Positions 1 through 9,727 of a DNA stretch of 64,000 bases are shown here, in pieces. The stretch spans positions 3,596,001 to 3,660,000 of the forward strand of contig NZ_JAANAT010000001.1 in NCBI RefSeq assembly GCF_011089895.1, read 5' to 3'. Numbering within the stretch: the first letter of the stretch is position 1; each line of letters opens with the position of its first letter. The stretch comes from Mucilaginibacter inviolabilis. Lineage in GTDB: Bacteria; Bacteroidota; Bacteroidia; Sphingobacteriales; Sphingobacteriaceae. The translations under genes were made by a program, and so were the position numbers. The notes under the pieces were generated by a model. The model did not search any database. It saw only the letters and a program-made list of their open reading frames with translations, and was not told the origin of the DNA.

Positions 1-1218
1 TTTTGACATGTAGTATCCTGTTTTAGTGGCATTTTGCTTTGGCAATCCACTATTACCTCCAGTAAATGTTTCGATAGTTGTGGATTTAAAAGTAGACCCA
101 TTATACACCACGGTGGCCGCGAAACGGGGATCGCGGTTCTGGTAAGGATTGGCCGCTTGGGTTGGATCGCTCCAACTAAAAGGCACCGAACCGGTTATAT
201 TACCTGATCCATCTTTTTGGACTACTTCGAAACTCTCTACAAAGTTTTCAGTTGGTGCAATACTCCTACCCCTGCTATTCTGAAATACAATAGGATAGTT
301 TGCATACTCAACCGTATTTATAGCACCGTAACGACGATAAAAAATAAGCTCGGCTGATGTTGTGCTATTTGCACTGTACAAATTAGTATAATTAGCATCA
401 AGCGAATAAGCGTTCAAGGCCATTACATCATGTGCTGCTGCTGCTGCCTGTGCCCAGGTTACGGTTGAGCCGTTATCTTTAAAAAGCGGACTTGCCCCAT
501 ATAACAAAGCTTTTGCTTTTAGCGCCTTTATGGCTCCCTGCGTAACACGACCAGCCTCATACCAAGAATAAGGGGTAAGGTTAGCGGGTATAATAGCCGC
601 CGACTTATCGCATAAGGTAACAATGTATTTAAGAGACTCATCAAGAGAGTTTCTTTGCACATTTTTCCAGGTGTTAGCATCGTCATAATCAAACGGCTGA
701 TCAAAAATGGGTACCCCTCCATAACGTTTAACCAGCTCGAGGTAGAAAAATGCTTTTAAAAAAAGCACCTCGCCTTCCATGAATTTAACATTATTACGTG
801 CGTTAAAATAGGTGGTTGAGTCTGTTGATGTGATCTTATCTTTAATATAAGAAATATCAACCGCGTTTTTATTTTTCAGATAAAGATTGGCTTGTCTTAT
901 CCCTTTAAAATTCCTGGCCCATACATCAGCAGGGTTACTGTACTGGTTCCAGGTACCTGTATTAAAAGTTTGCGACGTATCTAACGGATCGGTGGCTTCC
1001 GCGTTATCGGTAGCTGCCTCCATATCCAGATTAGCAAGCCCATCGGGCAGATAACTGTATACATTCCAAACCTGCTGCTGTACATAGGTATAGTTGCTGT
1101 AAAGTTTATCAACAGTAACACCAGCCTGTAAAGTTTGCACATCCAGGTAATCGCGTTTACAGGAGTAAAACAGTGTGCTTATTGCCAGCAATGTTATTAT
1201 ATATCGATTTTTTTTCAT
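1..1218 (-). CDS. SusD/RagB-type outer-membrane lipoprotein, partial (C-terminus beyond window)
   Basis: The frame is open from an ATG at 1218 down to position 1 with no stop, so the gene continues off the left edge; about 406 residues are visible. The N-terminus is a lipoprotein signal ending LFYSC with the lipidated Cys at residue 20, followed by KRDYLDV, the usual SusD opening. Further in, the stretches WARNFKGIRQANLYL, FLKAFFYLELVKRYGGVPI and the TPR-like ALKAKALLYGASPLF are SusD signatures. SusD proteins sit on the cell surface and bind the glycan over the SusC channel. The start lies 25 bp after the stop of the upstream SusC, so the two are almost certainly co-transcribed as a pair. Catalytic genes of the locus probably lie further left (inference). 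Confidence 0.9.
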   Translation of the reverse strand, partial: MKKNRYIITLLAISTLFYSCKRDYLDVQTLQAGVTVDKLYSNYTYVQQQVWNVYSYLPDGLANLDMEAATDNAEATDPLDTSQTFNTGTWNQYSNPADVWARNFKGIRQANLYLKNKNAVDISYIKDKITSTDSTTYFNARNNVKFMEGEVLFLKAFFYLELVKRYGGVPIFDQPFDYDDANTWKNVQRNSLDESLKYIVTLCDKSAAIIPANLTPYSWYEAGRVTQGAIKALKAKALLYGASPLFKDNGSTVTWAQAAAAAHDVMALNAYSLDANYTNLYSANSTTSAELIFYRRYGAINTVEYANYPIVFQNSRGRSIAPTENFVESFEVVQKDGSGNITGSVPFSWSDPTQAANPYQNRDPRFAATVVYNGSTFKSTTIETFTGGNSGLPKQNATKTGYYMSK

Positions 1219-1243
1219 TTCCTTGTAATTACAATAGTTTATA

Positions 1244-4105
1244 CTACAATTTCACTTTCATTCCAAAACTTACCGTTTTCATTAAAGGATACCCCATCGA
1301 AAGGCGTTCGGCCTCCAAACCATCAATTTTATCCCACGTAAACAAATTGGTTCCGTTCACAAATATTCTTACGGCATCAAGTTTCTTTAAAAAGCCTTTT
1401 TGAGGTAAAGTATAGCCCAGTTCAACGCTGCGTAATTTCAGGAAATCGCCATTACGCATCCAGAAATCTGAAGCCTGGGTATTATTGGCATTGCTCAAGG
1501 TAGAAAGGCGGGGCGAAGTTGCTGTAGCAGCGTTTTCAGGAGTCCAGCTGTTTGCCGAAAATGCGGTGATGTTGTTGCCATTTACAAATGGCTTAATATA
1601 ATAAGGCGCATCATCAAGCAAACTTACGGTACGGTGCATTACTCCTTGCAGATAGGCATCAAAATCAAAGCCTTTAAATTTGAACCCGAGATTAAAGCCG
1701 ATAGTAATTTCGGGCAGCTTGGTATAATTTAAGGGTACTTTATCATAATCATTAATGATACCATTGCCATCCTGATCAGCAAATTTCAGATCCCCTGGCT
1801 TCACATTGGTATAAGAAGAAGCTGGTATCCCTTTCTTTAAGTTACCATTGGCATCAAAATCAGACTGCTGATAGAAGCCCTTGAAAACCAATCCCCGCAT
1901 TTGGTCAATAGGGTAACCTTGCGTGTATAAATAGTTATAAGGTTGCGGAGCCTCAGACCGTTTGGTTATCTTATTCCGGGCAAAAGACACCGAGCCACCT
2001 ACATAATATTCAAAATCATGGTGCTTTTCGTCAAATTTAAGAGAGGCTTCAAGTCCTTTATTATGTACCTCGCCTGTATTGGCATATTGTAAATTAAAAC
2101 CAGTATAATCAGGCACGCCGGCCGACGGGATCTCGAGAATACCAGTACGTTTTTCTGTAAACACATCAATAGTACCCGAAAACTTTTTCCATAACGTCCA
2201 ATCAATACCAATATTAAGCGTGGTTTTCTTTTCCCATGCGGCATTAGCATTGGTAAAAGGGCCTTCTGCCAGGCCTCCATGATTGGTATTAGCCGTTCCG
2301 GTTATCCACCCGGGTGCACTTACTGCAAATTGCTGATACAGGAATCGGTAGTTTTCGTTGATATTACCTGTGGAGCCATAAGAAGCTCTTAGTTTCAGGA
2401 AATTGAAGGCTGCATTATCTTTCAGGAAATCTTCTTTAGATACTATCCAGCCTAAACCTACGGCAGGGAAAAAGCCATACCGGTTACCTGGTGCAAAATC
2501 GGCTGACCCGTTGTATGCAGCAGAAAAATCAACAATGTATTTTTGATCGTAATCATAGGTTAAATCACCAGACAAGCCCTGGGTGCGTACCTGATAAACC
2601 AAACCATTGTGGCTATAGCCCTGTCTGCGGGCCATGATCATACCGGTAAAAGTATGTTTACCAAAACTACGGTCATAATCAAAACCAACCTGCACAGTAG
2701 TCCGGTTCCAAAATGGGCCACCATTATCATTACTTGACTGACTGATAGTGCCTATTGTTTTATAAACAACACTACCGTTTGACATCACGGGCTGGTCATT
2801 GGCATCTTTTACAATCTCATAAGAAGGCACCGAGAAAAGTTTCTGATAAACACCAACATATTGATTGCTGAATGCTACCAATCCACGCAGATCCAGACCT
2901 TTGGTTATGGCATCCAGCTTTTGAGTAAAGCTAAAGGTAGTTTGCAGGGTTCGGGTATGGGAGCTGTATACTCCATTTTGCTGTAAAAGCTCAACCGGAT
3001 TAAAACCATATGCCGAATTATTACCCCATGAACCGTTCGGGTTTTTCACCGGGAAGGCAGAAGCCGGCAGATACATCAGCGCATTGAACACATCACCGGC
3101 GGCAAAGCCCGACGGAGTATTTCTATCCTCAGTTATACCACTGATGTTGGCCATTACGGATAGATTCTTGTTCAACTGTAATTCCACATTGGCCCGAAGG
3201 TTTAGTTTGGTATACTTGGCATTGGTACCAAAATCCTTATCAATAACATCGGCATTCTTGTATAAGCCATCAAAATTGGTATAGTTCATTAATACAAAAT
3301 ACTTAGCCGTAGCATTGCCACCCCGGAAAGAAAAATTGTAATCCTGAATAGTTGATGTTTTTTTAAGAAGCTCGTCATACCAGTTCACGTTTGGATGAAA
3401 GGGATCGTTAGCTGCTTTATACAACTCGGGATTAGGATACTTAATAGGTAGTCCATCATTCTTTAATGCCTGATTGTAGCCGGTGGTGTAACCATAGGCA
3501 TCCATTACCTTGGGCAAGTCAATAGCACTAAGTATCCCATACCTGCCGTTAACGGTTATCTGAGTTTTAGGTACCACAGCGCCTCTTTTAGTTTTAATAC
3601 TTAATACTCCTGCCCCACCCTGCAATCCGTATACGGCTAATGCAGTGGCATCTTTTAACAGTGTTACCGATTCTATTTCATAGGCAGATAAACCGCTTAT
3701 AGCTCCCATATCAACCTGCGAACCATCCAGATAAATAAGCACCTGGTTTCCGGCTATATTCCAGCTGCTTTGCCCCCTTACATAAAGTGTAGGGTTATCA
3801 TAACCGGGTTCGCCAGATCCGGTTACTACTGTTAAACCCGGAATCCGTCCCTGAAGTGTATTTAATAAGTTACCTACCGTCATATGGGTTAAATCTTCAC
3901 CCGGCAGGGTAAAAACAGCGCCTGTATTTCTCCATGATTTTTCAGTTTTTATTCCACCGTCAATTATACTTTTTGTAACACTATTGTTGGCTTTAGTGGA
4001 ATCTGCCTGATTAACATTCGTAGTTTGCGCGGTAGCGACAGAAAAACTACAGAACGTAAAAATCCATGCAAAAAGGGTTATATATTCTTTTTTCATTTTT
4101 CTCAT
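1244..4105 (-). CDS. SusC/RagA TonB-dependent outer-membrane transporter without N-terminal CarboxypepD_reg domain
   Basis: This 953-residue protein imports oligosaccharides across the outer membrane using TonB energy. After a signal peptide (cut near AQTTN, residue 26) a short linker leads directly to the plug, with DLTHMTVGNLLNTLQGRIPGL near residue 70 and YEIESVTLLKDATALAVYG near 145, followed by a large barrel ending in MKTVSFGMKVKL. The roughly 80-residue CarboxypepD_reg-like domain usual at the start of SusC proteins is missing, and no VVVGYGT TonB-box-like motif is seen before the plug. It lies between two SusD genes, 23 bp after the upstream one and 25 bp before its own partner, as the second transporter of a double SusCD locus. 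An internal start at residue 4 is possible. The glycan cannot be read from the sequence. Confidence 0.93.
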   Translation of the reverse strand: MRKMKKEYITLFAWIFTFCSFSVATAQTTNVNQADSTKANNSVTKSIIDGGIKTEKSWRNTGAVFTLPGEDLTHMTVGNLLNTLQGRIPGLTVVTGSGEPGYDNPTLYVRGQSSWNIAGNQVLIYLDGSQVDMGAISGLSAYEIESVTLLKDATALAVYGLQGGAGVLSIKTKRGAVVPKTQITVNGRYGILSAIDLPKVMDAYGYTTGYNQALKNDGLPIKYPNPELYKAANDPFHPNVNWYDELLKKTSTIQDYNFSFRGGNATAKYFVLMNYTNFDGLYKNADVIDKDFGTNAKYTKLNLRANVELQLNKNLSVMANISGITEDRNTPSGFAAGDVFNALMYLPASAFPVKNPNGSWGNNSAYGFNPVELLQQNGVYSSHTRTLQTTFSFTQKLDAITKGLDLRGLVAFSNQYVGVYQKLFSVPSYEIVKDANDQPVMSNGSVVYKTIGTISQSSNDNGGPFWNRTTVQVGFDYDRSFGKHTFTGMIMARRQGYSHNGLVYQVRTQGLSGDLTYDYDQKYIVDFSAAYNGSADFAPGNRYGFFPAVGLGWIVSKEDFLKDNAAFNFLKLRASYGSTGNINENYRFLYQQFAVSAPGWITGTANTNHGGLAEGPFTNANAAWEKKTTLNIGIDWTLWKKFSGTIDVFTEKRTGILEIPSAGVPDYTGFNLQYANTGEVHNKGLEASLKFDEKHHDFEYYVGGSVSFARNKITKRSEAPQPYNYLYTQGYPIDQMRGLVFKGFYQQSDFDANGNLKKGIPASSYTNVKPGDLKFADQDGNGIINDYDKVPLNYTKLPEITIGFNLGFKFKGFDFDAYLQGVMHRTVSLLDDAPYYIKPFVNGNNITAFSANSWTPENAATATSPRLSTLSNANNTQASDFWMRNGDFLKLRSVELGYTLPQKGFLKKLDAVRIFVNGTNLFTWDKIDGLEAERLSMGYPLMKTVSFGMKVKL

Positions 4106-4128
4106 TAATTGTTAATGTGTATAGCTGA

Positions 4129-5967
4129 TTACCACCCGGGGTTTTGTCCGTCCCAACTCTTATTACCCAGATACCTTAAACTGATCTCTTTACTTGGGAA
4201 TGGAACGTAGTAGTATTTCGGTGGAAACACTCTGGTAACAAAAGGCACCACCTGCCAGGTTCGCTTTAACTGCCCGTCTGTACCCTTCCTGGCGGTAGTT
4301 TGTATACCATGTAAAGTGCCGTTCAATACCGATTTTGCCTTTAACCAACGATTAAGATCATTATATCGATGTCCTTCGTAGGCCAATTCGATAGTACGCT
4401 CATTTTGTATGGCATCTCTGAACGAACTGGGGTCAGCAGGATGTTTTTCCGGCATTCCGGCCCGTTTCCTGATCAAATTAAGGTAGTTGGTGGCATCGCC
4501 TCCTGGCCCCTGGTATTCATTCAAGGCTTCGGCATAGCTTAAATAAAATTCAGCTAACCTAAATACAGGCCATGCCAGGTGATTGTCGGTCATATTATCA
4601 ACACGGGCAACAAACTTATATACCTCCGTAGCATAACCATCAACCCCGGCATCACTACTGGCTAAATTGCCATCGGTTGGATAATCGCCTTTTTTATAAT
4701 AGGCTAAAACACCACGCTGACTACTATAATATTTACCATCATAAGCAATGGTTTGGTAAAACCGCGGATCAAGATTAAGGGCAGTCATATCAACCGGCAG
4801 ATCGGCACCGGTAGCGGGTAAAGTCCATTTAGTACCGTCCATTTTTTCATATTGCTGGATAAACTCAACGGGCACATTGTTTTTAACTCCCCATTGTGCC
4901 AAACGTAGCTTTGACGATAAATACTGCCCCCATACAAAACCACTACCTGCCTGGTTGGCCGTGTTCACCAATATCAGTTCCTGATTGGCAAATACATTCC
5001 ATACCGATTCATAGTCACCAAGTGTGGCGTAGGTTTCGCCAGTTGTTAAAGGTTTACCTGTATTGAATAATGATACCCCTGCACCTCCCGCATTATCTAT
5101 TACATCTTTAGCTGCTTTAGCTGCCTTATTCCAACGCTCCTGATCATAGCTGGGATAAGCCAATACCGTGTCGCGGCCATCGCCAAAACGGGCTCCTGAT
5201 ACTTCAGCCTTTAAATTGGCAGGTGTGTTATAAAGCGGACTTGCGGCATACAACAATATCCTGGCCTTTAAAGCCAATGCTGCTAGTTTGGTAACCTTTC
5301 CAAAATCGGCAGAGGCACGTGTAGCGGGCAGCATACTTGCCGCCTGGTCGCACCATTTAACAACACTATCCACTACAGATTGCACCGAGCTGCGAGGCAC
5401 TGCAATCTTTGAATCGCCATCCAATGGTTTGTTTACGATGGGAATACCGCCATAATATCTGAATGCTTCAAAATGCTGCATAGCCCGGCAAAACAGTGCT
5501 TGCCCTTTTACATCCGTTTTCCAATTGGCGTCAGCATCGGCAACCTTATTGATATTTTTCAATACCAGGTTGGCCTGCCTTATGCCTTTGTAATGCCAGC
5601 CATATCCTGGGCCATTATCCGCGCCAAAACCATAATCACAATTAGCATCAGCGCTCATGTTGCCAGTTATATATGAGCCTGTACCAATGGTATTTGAGGC
5701 CCAGTCATAGGCCGGGTGTATAATGTAAAGCTGGTCTGTAATGGCTTCGGGCCGGCAACCATCATAGGTTTGGGGGAAGTACCCTCTTACACACAGGTAA
5801 TACATTTCTGCAATGGCATACTGTGCCTGGTTCTTGCTGTCAAAAATAGTATCAACGGTTACTGATCCACCTTTGGGTTTTTCCAGAAAGCTTTTTTTAC
5901 AGCTTGTAGAAGCCAGACCACCTATCAAACCCACAAAAAGCAATATGATTATATTTATTCTTTTCAT
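4129..5967 (-). CDS. SusD/RagB-type nutrient-binding outer-membrane lipoprotein
   Basis: This 612-residue SusD homologue has a lipoprotein signal ending LASTSC, with the acylated Cys at residue 23 and KKSFLEKPKGG after it. SusD hallmarks follow: GIRQANLVLKNI, ALFCRAMQHFEAFRYYGGIPI, a helical ALKARILLYAASPLY segment, and a C-terminal region with RLAEFYLSYAEALNEY and NERTIELAYEGHRYNDLNRWL. I start at the ATG at 5967 rather than the in-frame GTG one codon earlier. The gene follows its SusC partner by 18 bp and should form the lid of that transporter on the cell surface. Co-transcription with the whole locus is likely from the short spacings. Confidence 0.95.
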   Translation of the reverse strand: MKRINIIILLFVGLIGGLASTSCKKSFLEKPKGGSVTVDTIFDSKNQAQYAIAEMYYLCVRGYFPQTYDGCRPEAITDQLYIIHPAYDWASNTIGTGSYITGNMSADANCDYGFGADNGPGYGWHYKGIRQANLVLKNINKVADADANWKTDVKGQALFCRAMQHFEAFRYYGGIPIVNKPLDGDSKIAVPRSSVQSVVDSVVKWCDQAASMLPATRASADFGKVTKLAALALKARILLYAASPLYNTPANLKAEVSGARFGDGRDTVLAYPSYDQERWNKAAKAAKDVIDNAGGAGVSLFNTGKPLTTGETYATLGDYESVWNVFANQELILVNTANQAGSGFVWGQYLSSKLRLAQWGVKNNVPVEFIQQYEKMDGTKWTLPATGADLPVDMTALNLDPRFYQTIAYDGKYYSSQRGVLAYYKKGDYPTDGNLASSDAGVDGYATEVYKFVARVDNMTDNHLAWPVFRLAEFYLSYAEALNEYQGPGGDATNYLNLIRKRAGMPEKHPADPSSFRDAIQNERTIELAYEGHRYNDLNRWLKAKSVLNGTLHGIQTTARKGTDGQLKRTWQVVPFVTRVFPPKYYYVPFPSKEISLRYLGNKSWDGQNPGW

Positions 5968-5985
5968 CACTTAGCTATTAATTGA

Positions 5986-8900
5986 TTAAAAATTAACATT
6001 TAAACCCACGTTATAAGTTCGGGTTAGCGGATAGCCGATGTAGCCTAAATTTTCGGGATCACCCCATATTTTATTAGGCGACCAGGTGTACAGATTCAAT
6101 CCATTCACATAGAAACGAGCGGATTTAATGCCTACCTTTTTCAAAAAGCTTGGCTTAAGCGTGTATCCTATTTCCATATTTTTTAACCGCAGATAAGAGG
6201 TACTTTTCAGGAAAAAAGTATTATAAGCAGCCGCCTGATTATAAGCCGCAATAGGAAAATCGATTCTGTCGCCATTGTCGTAACGTTCCTGGGTAAAGCG
6301 ATTCAGATCCACATCAAAAAGTGATTGTTGTTTATTAAAGTGCAGCTCCTGCATAGCATATTTAGCTACCCCTCCAACACCTTGTAATAAGGCCGAAAAA
6401 TCGAATCCTTTATAGCTGAAACCGAATGATAAGCCATAACTTAGCTCGGGGATGTTAGTTTTTCCGGTTCGTACATAATCTTTTTCGTTGATGACACCAT
6501 CGCCATTAACATCAACCAGCCTAACTTCGCCGGGTTGTAAAGGAGCCCCTGCATAACCTAAATCTTTCTGATAAACCGGGTTCCCGGCAGCGTTTACATA
6601 AGGTTTCCCGTTTTTATCTAAAGCCCTTACCGGACTTGACAGAATAGGGTTTCCATTACTGTCAACAGCATATAGTTGTGACCAGGATGTGTATAAACCA
6701 TCGGCTTGCAGGTATGATCCCTGATTGATCGGTCGACCGGTAGCTGCATTATATTCCTGTCCCGGGGCGATAGCCTCATCTTGAAAAATAATCTTGTTCT
6801 TGTTGGTTGAGGCATTTCCTTTTACCCACCAGGTAAATTTCCCCGGAGCGCTGTTATAGGTGATCTCCAGCTCATTACCCCAGTTTTTCACCTCACCCAA
6901 ATTATATGGAGGTAAAGTTGCCTGAACTATACCAGGTACGCTTCCCCTGTATGAAAGAATGTTTTTACGATGCTCGTTAAAGTGATCAAACGTAACGGTA
7001 ACACGTTCGTTAAACAGATGCGCCTCTAAACCTATGTTTGATTTGGTGGCAACCTCCCAGGTAACATTGGGATTACCCAATACATTCTCCATGGCTCCTT
7101 GTACACTGTTACGATCGTTGAGCGTTCCAAAAGTGTAACTATCTCCATATTTCCAAGTATCAGGTAAATACAAGTAGCGGGCAAGCTGCGGGGGATTACT
7201 TCCTGGTACATAAATACCATCATTACCGACTTTACCTAAACTTCCCCGAACCTTCAAATAGGTCACGTAATCGGTTTTGGGGAAAAAGGATTCGTTACTG
7301 GCAATCCATCCCAATGAATAGGCCGGTAGAAAGCCAAATCGTTTGCCTTCGGGGAAATTTTCAGATCCGTTATAGCCCATGTTATACTCGGCCAGGTAAC
7401 GATTATCATATGCGTAAGTTACCCTTGCTGCTGCACCTTCATAGGCGTGCGGTAAATCAGGCACATAGGTTGGGTCATACCTTTTTTCGGCATTCGCCAG
7501 TATTAAACCTGTAACAGCATGTTTTTTAGCGAAAGTGTGATTGTAATTTATCGCGAACTCACCATATAACTTACGCCATTTTCCGGTGTAATAATCCGTT
7601 GACCTCATTGGTGCTACGTCATTGGTTAGCTGCACCAGGATTGGATTTAATTTATCGCCGTTGGGGTTTGCTCTCACGCCATACAGTAAAGGTGTATATT
7701 TTCCGTAGGAGCGATCCTGAAAATAGCTGTCGTAAGCACCTCTGGCATTTATTGACAAGCCTTCGGTAATGAAATCAAGTTTGTGCGTTAATTTAATAGA
7801 AGAGTTTAAAGTGCTATTGGTATTGATGTTGTAATTGTTGCTGTTGGCTATAGCATATAATGGATTGAGCTGTTCATTCTGGTTGCTAAAAGGCACAACA
7901 AATTTGCCGTTGATAATACCAGGAGATCCAAGTGGCGACGACCATAGGATACGTTTTTCCCAGGTATACTCGTCATTATCCATCCCGGTTATGGTCACAT
8001 ACTGTGTAGCTATATCAACCGATACCCTGAAGTTTTTATTGACATCAAAATCAAGATTTGAACGCAAATTGTAGCGTTTTTTCTTGAATTGCATGTCATC
8101 TCCAAATGGCATATAATCGGTATTAAATAACCCGCCCTGTTTTAGATAGCCCAGGGACACAAAATATTTTACAGATGGCGTGCCACCGGTAATATTGACA
8201 TTGTACTGTGTTTGCGGCGTGAACTTATTGAAGATCTGTTTTTTCCAATCCTGATCGGGATGCCCGTATGGATCGTAATAGGGATTGGGCTTACCATTCA
8301 CGGTAGGCGTATGGGCATTCTGATAATATTTCAGATCCTCCGGAGAATAATAGATGGTGGCTTCTTTTACCCAATTAGCATCTCTTTTCTGAGCAAAATC
8401 ATTCCAGGTTTTTATATCTGCATCACGGGAATGCTGTATCCAATAATTTTCATAACTCTGTTCATTTAATAATGAGGCATACTGGTAAGAGTTTACAAAA
8501 TTAGGCATACTGGAAAATTGTGATATGGCTGTCTGGGCGGTACCACTTACCTTTGGAGCCCCCTCCTTACCACGCTTAGTAGTTATTAAAATAACACCAT
8601 TGGCCCCACGAACACCATATACTGCTGTAGCCGAAGCATCCTTTAATATGCTCACCGTTTCAACCTCGTTAGGGTCAATATCATTATAAGTATCGCGGGC
8701 TACACCGTCTACCATGATCAATGGAGCGGTTACGCCCGTATAGGTTCCTATACCACGTACATATAAAGTGGAGTTATCATCACCAGGTTTACCCGAAGTT
8801 TGAATAGCTGTTAAACCCGATAAACGCCCGGCTAGCGCGTTGCTCAAATTTGCAGTCGGCGACTGCACCAAATCTTTGGTGCCTATAGAAGTAATGGCCC

Positions 8901-9579
8901 CGGTAACGGATTCTTTCTTTTGAGTTCCGTAACCCACTACTACAACTTCGTTCAGATCCGTTGGATTATCTTCGAGCGTTATATTGAGCTGGGGTTTACC
9001 ATTAAGTGGTATTTCGCGTGTTACAAAACCAACAAAGCTGAAAACCAATATGGCATTATCATCGCTAACGTTAATAGTATAATTTCCATTATTGTCGGTC
9101 ACCACTCCCGTTTTTGTCCCCTTCTCTTTAATAGTTACCCCAGGCAGGGGGAAACCTTTATTATCAGTAACTTTTCCTGAAATCTTTTTCGGGGGCTTTA
9201 TATTATCGTCCTGACCTGTTTTTTTACTAATTAATATGGTTTTATTTTCAATTACATAAGTGAGTAATTGGTTGTCAAAGCACCTGTCAAGCGCTAATTT
9301 TAAAGGGACATTTTTAAGATCAAGGCTTACCGGTTTGGCAAACTTCAAATCATCTGAGTTATATAAAAAATCGTAACCTGTTTGATTTTGTATTTGCTCA
9401 AATACTTCTTTCAGATTGCTTTTTTCGGCCTTCAATGTAACCTTCTGCGCGTAAGTTGCTGCTGTTACCTGTAAAAAGGTGGCCGTTAGCAAAATTAGGG
9501 TTAGTTTCATGATAAGCACAGGTTTATATAGGCGCCCACGTTGTTTGCCGCAAGTAAATGCAGTAAAATTTTTATACAT
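5986..9579 (-). CDS. SusC/RagA TonB-dependent transducer with STN signalling domain
   Basis: This 1197-residue transporter has, in order, a long basic leader and signal peptide (cleaved near TYAQ, residue 45), an STN domain (about 48-118), a CarboxypepD_reg-like domain (about 132-205), a TonB-box-like EVVVVGYGTQKK (211-222), a plug (about 223-345) and a beta-barrel. In known systems the STN domain contacts a FecR-type anti-sigma protein in the periplasm, so this protein probably both imports a glycan and signals its presence. The matching FecR and ECF sigma genes lie immediately upstream, which fits. It is the first SusC of the locus and precedes its SusD by 18 bp. The long leader before MKLTLILL is usual for STN-bearing SusC proteins, so I kept the upstream ATG. 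Confidence 0.95.
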   Translation of the reverse strand: MYKNFTAFTCGKQRGRLYKPVLIMKLTLILLTATFLQVTAATYAQKVTLKAEKSNLKEVFEQIQNQTGYDFLYNSDDLKFAKPVSLDLKNVPLKLALDRCFDNQLLTYVIENKTILISKKTGQDDNIKPPKKISGKVTDNKGFPLPGVTIKEKGTKTGVVTDNNGNYTINVSDDNAILVFSFVGFVTREIPLNGKPQLNITLEDNPTDLNEVVVVGYGTQKKESVTGAITSIGTKDLVQSPTANLSNALAGRLSGLTAIQTSGKPGDDNSTLYVRGIGTYTGVTAPLIMVDGVARDTYNDIDPNEVETVSILKDASATAVYGVRGANGVILITTKRGKEGAPKVSGTAQTAISQFSSMPNFVNSYQYASLLNEQSYENYWIQHSRDADIKTWNDFAQKRDANWVKEATIYYSPEDLKYYQNAHTPTVNGKPNPYYDPYGHPDQDWKKQIFNKFTPQTQYNVNITGGTPSVKYFVSLGYLKQGGLFNTDYMPFGDDMQFKKKRYNLRSNLDFDVNKNFRVSVDIATQYVTITGMDNDEYTWEKRILWSSPLGSPGIINGKFVVPFSNQNEQLNPLYAIANSNNYNINTNSTLNSSIKLTHKLDFITEGLSINARGAYDSYFQDRSYGKYTPLLYGVRANPNGDKLNPILVQLTNDVAPMRSTDYYTGKWRKLYGEFAINYNHTFAKKHAVTGLILANAEKRYDPTYVPDLPHAYEGAAARVTYAYDNRYLAEYNMGYNGSENFPEGKRFGFLPAYSLGWIASNESFFPKTDYVTYLKVRGSLGKVGNDGIYVPGSNPPQLARYLYLPDTWKYGDSYTFGTLNDRNSVQGAMENVLGNPNVTWEVATKSNIGLEAHLFNERVTVTFDHFNEHRKNILSYRGSVPGIVQATLPPYNLGEVKNWGNELEITYNSAPGKFTWWVKGNASTNKNKIIFQDEAIAPGQEYNAATGRPINQGSYLQADGLYTSWSQLYAVDSNGNPILSSPVRALDKNGKPYVNAAGNPVYQKDLGYAGAPLQPGEVRLVDVNGDGVINEKDYVRTGKTNIPELSYGLSFGFSYKGFDFSALLQGVGGVAKYAMQELHFNKQQSLFDVDLNRFTQERYDNGDRIDFPIAAYNQAAAYNTFFLKSTSYLRLKNMEIGYTLKPSFLKKVGIKSARFYVNGLNLYTWSPNKIWGDPENLGYIGYPLTRTYNVGLNVNF

Positions 9580-9659
9580 TTGAATGTCAGTTTATTAATT
9601 AAGTGGTTGTATTCGCTGCAATTAATTTCATTATCTGTCATAGCCGGATATGGCTGACA

Positions 9660-9685
9660 CCAGGGGCGGTCCGAAACGCTCCTGG
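9660..9685. repeat. Imperfect hairpin in the FecR-SusC gap
   Basis: CCAGG plus GCG pairs with CGC plus CCTGG around an 8-base loop with one mismatch. It lies in the 148-bp gap between the FecR stop and the SusC start, so it would be in the leader of the SusC transcript. There is no T-run on the minus side, so it is not an obvious terminator; a role in attenuation or mRNA stability is only a guess. Confidence 0.35.
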
Positions 9686-9727
9686 TTTATTTCCAGATAA
9701 TCATAAGTGAGAAATGGGAATGTAGAT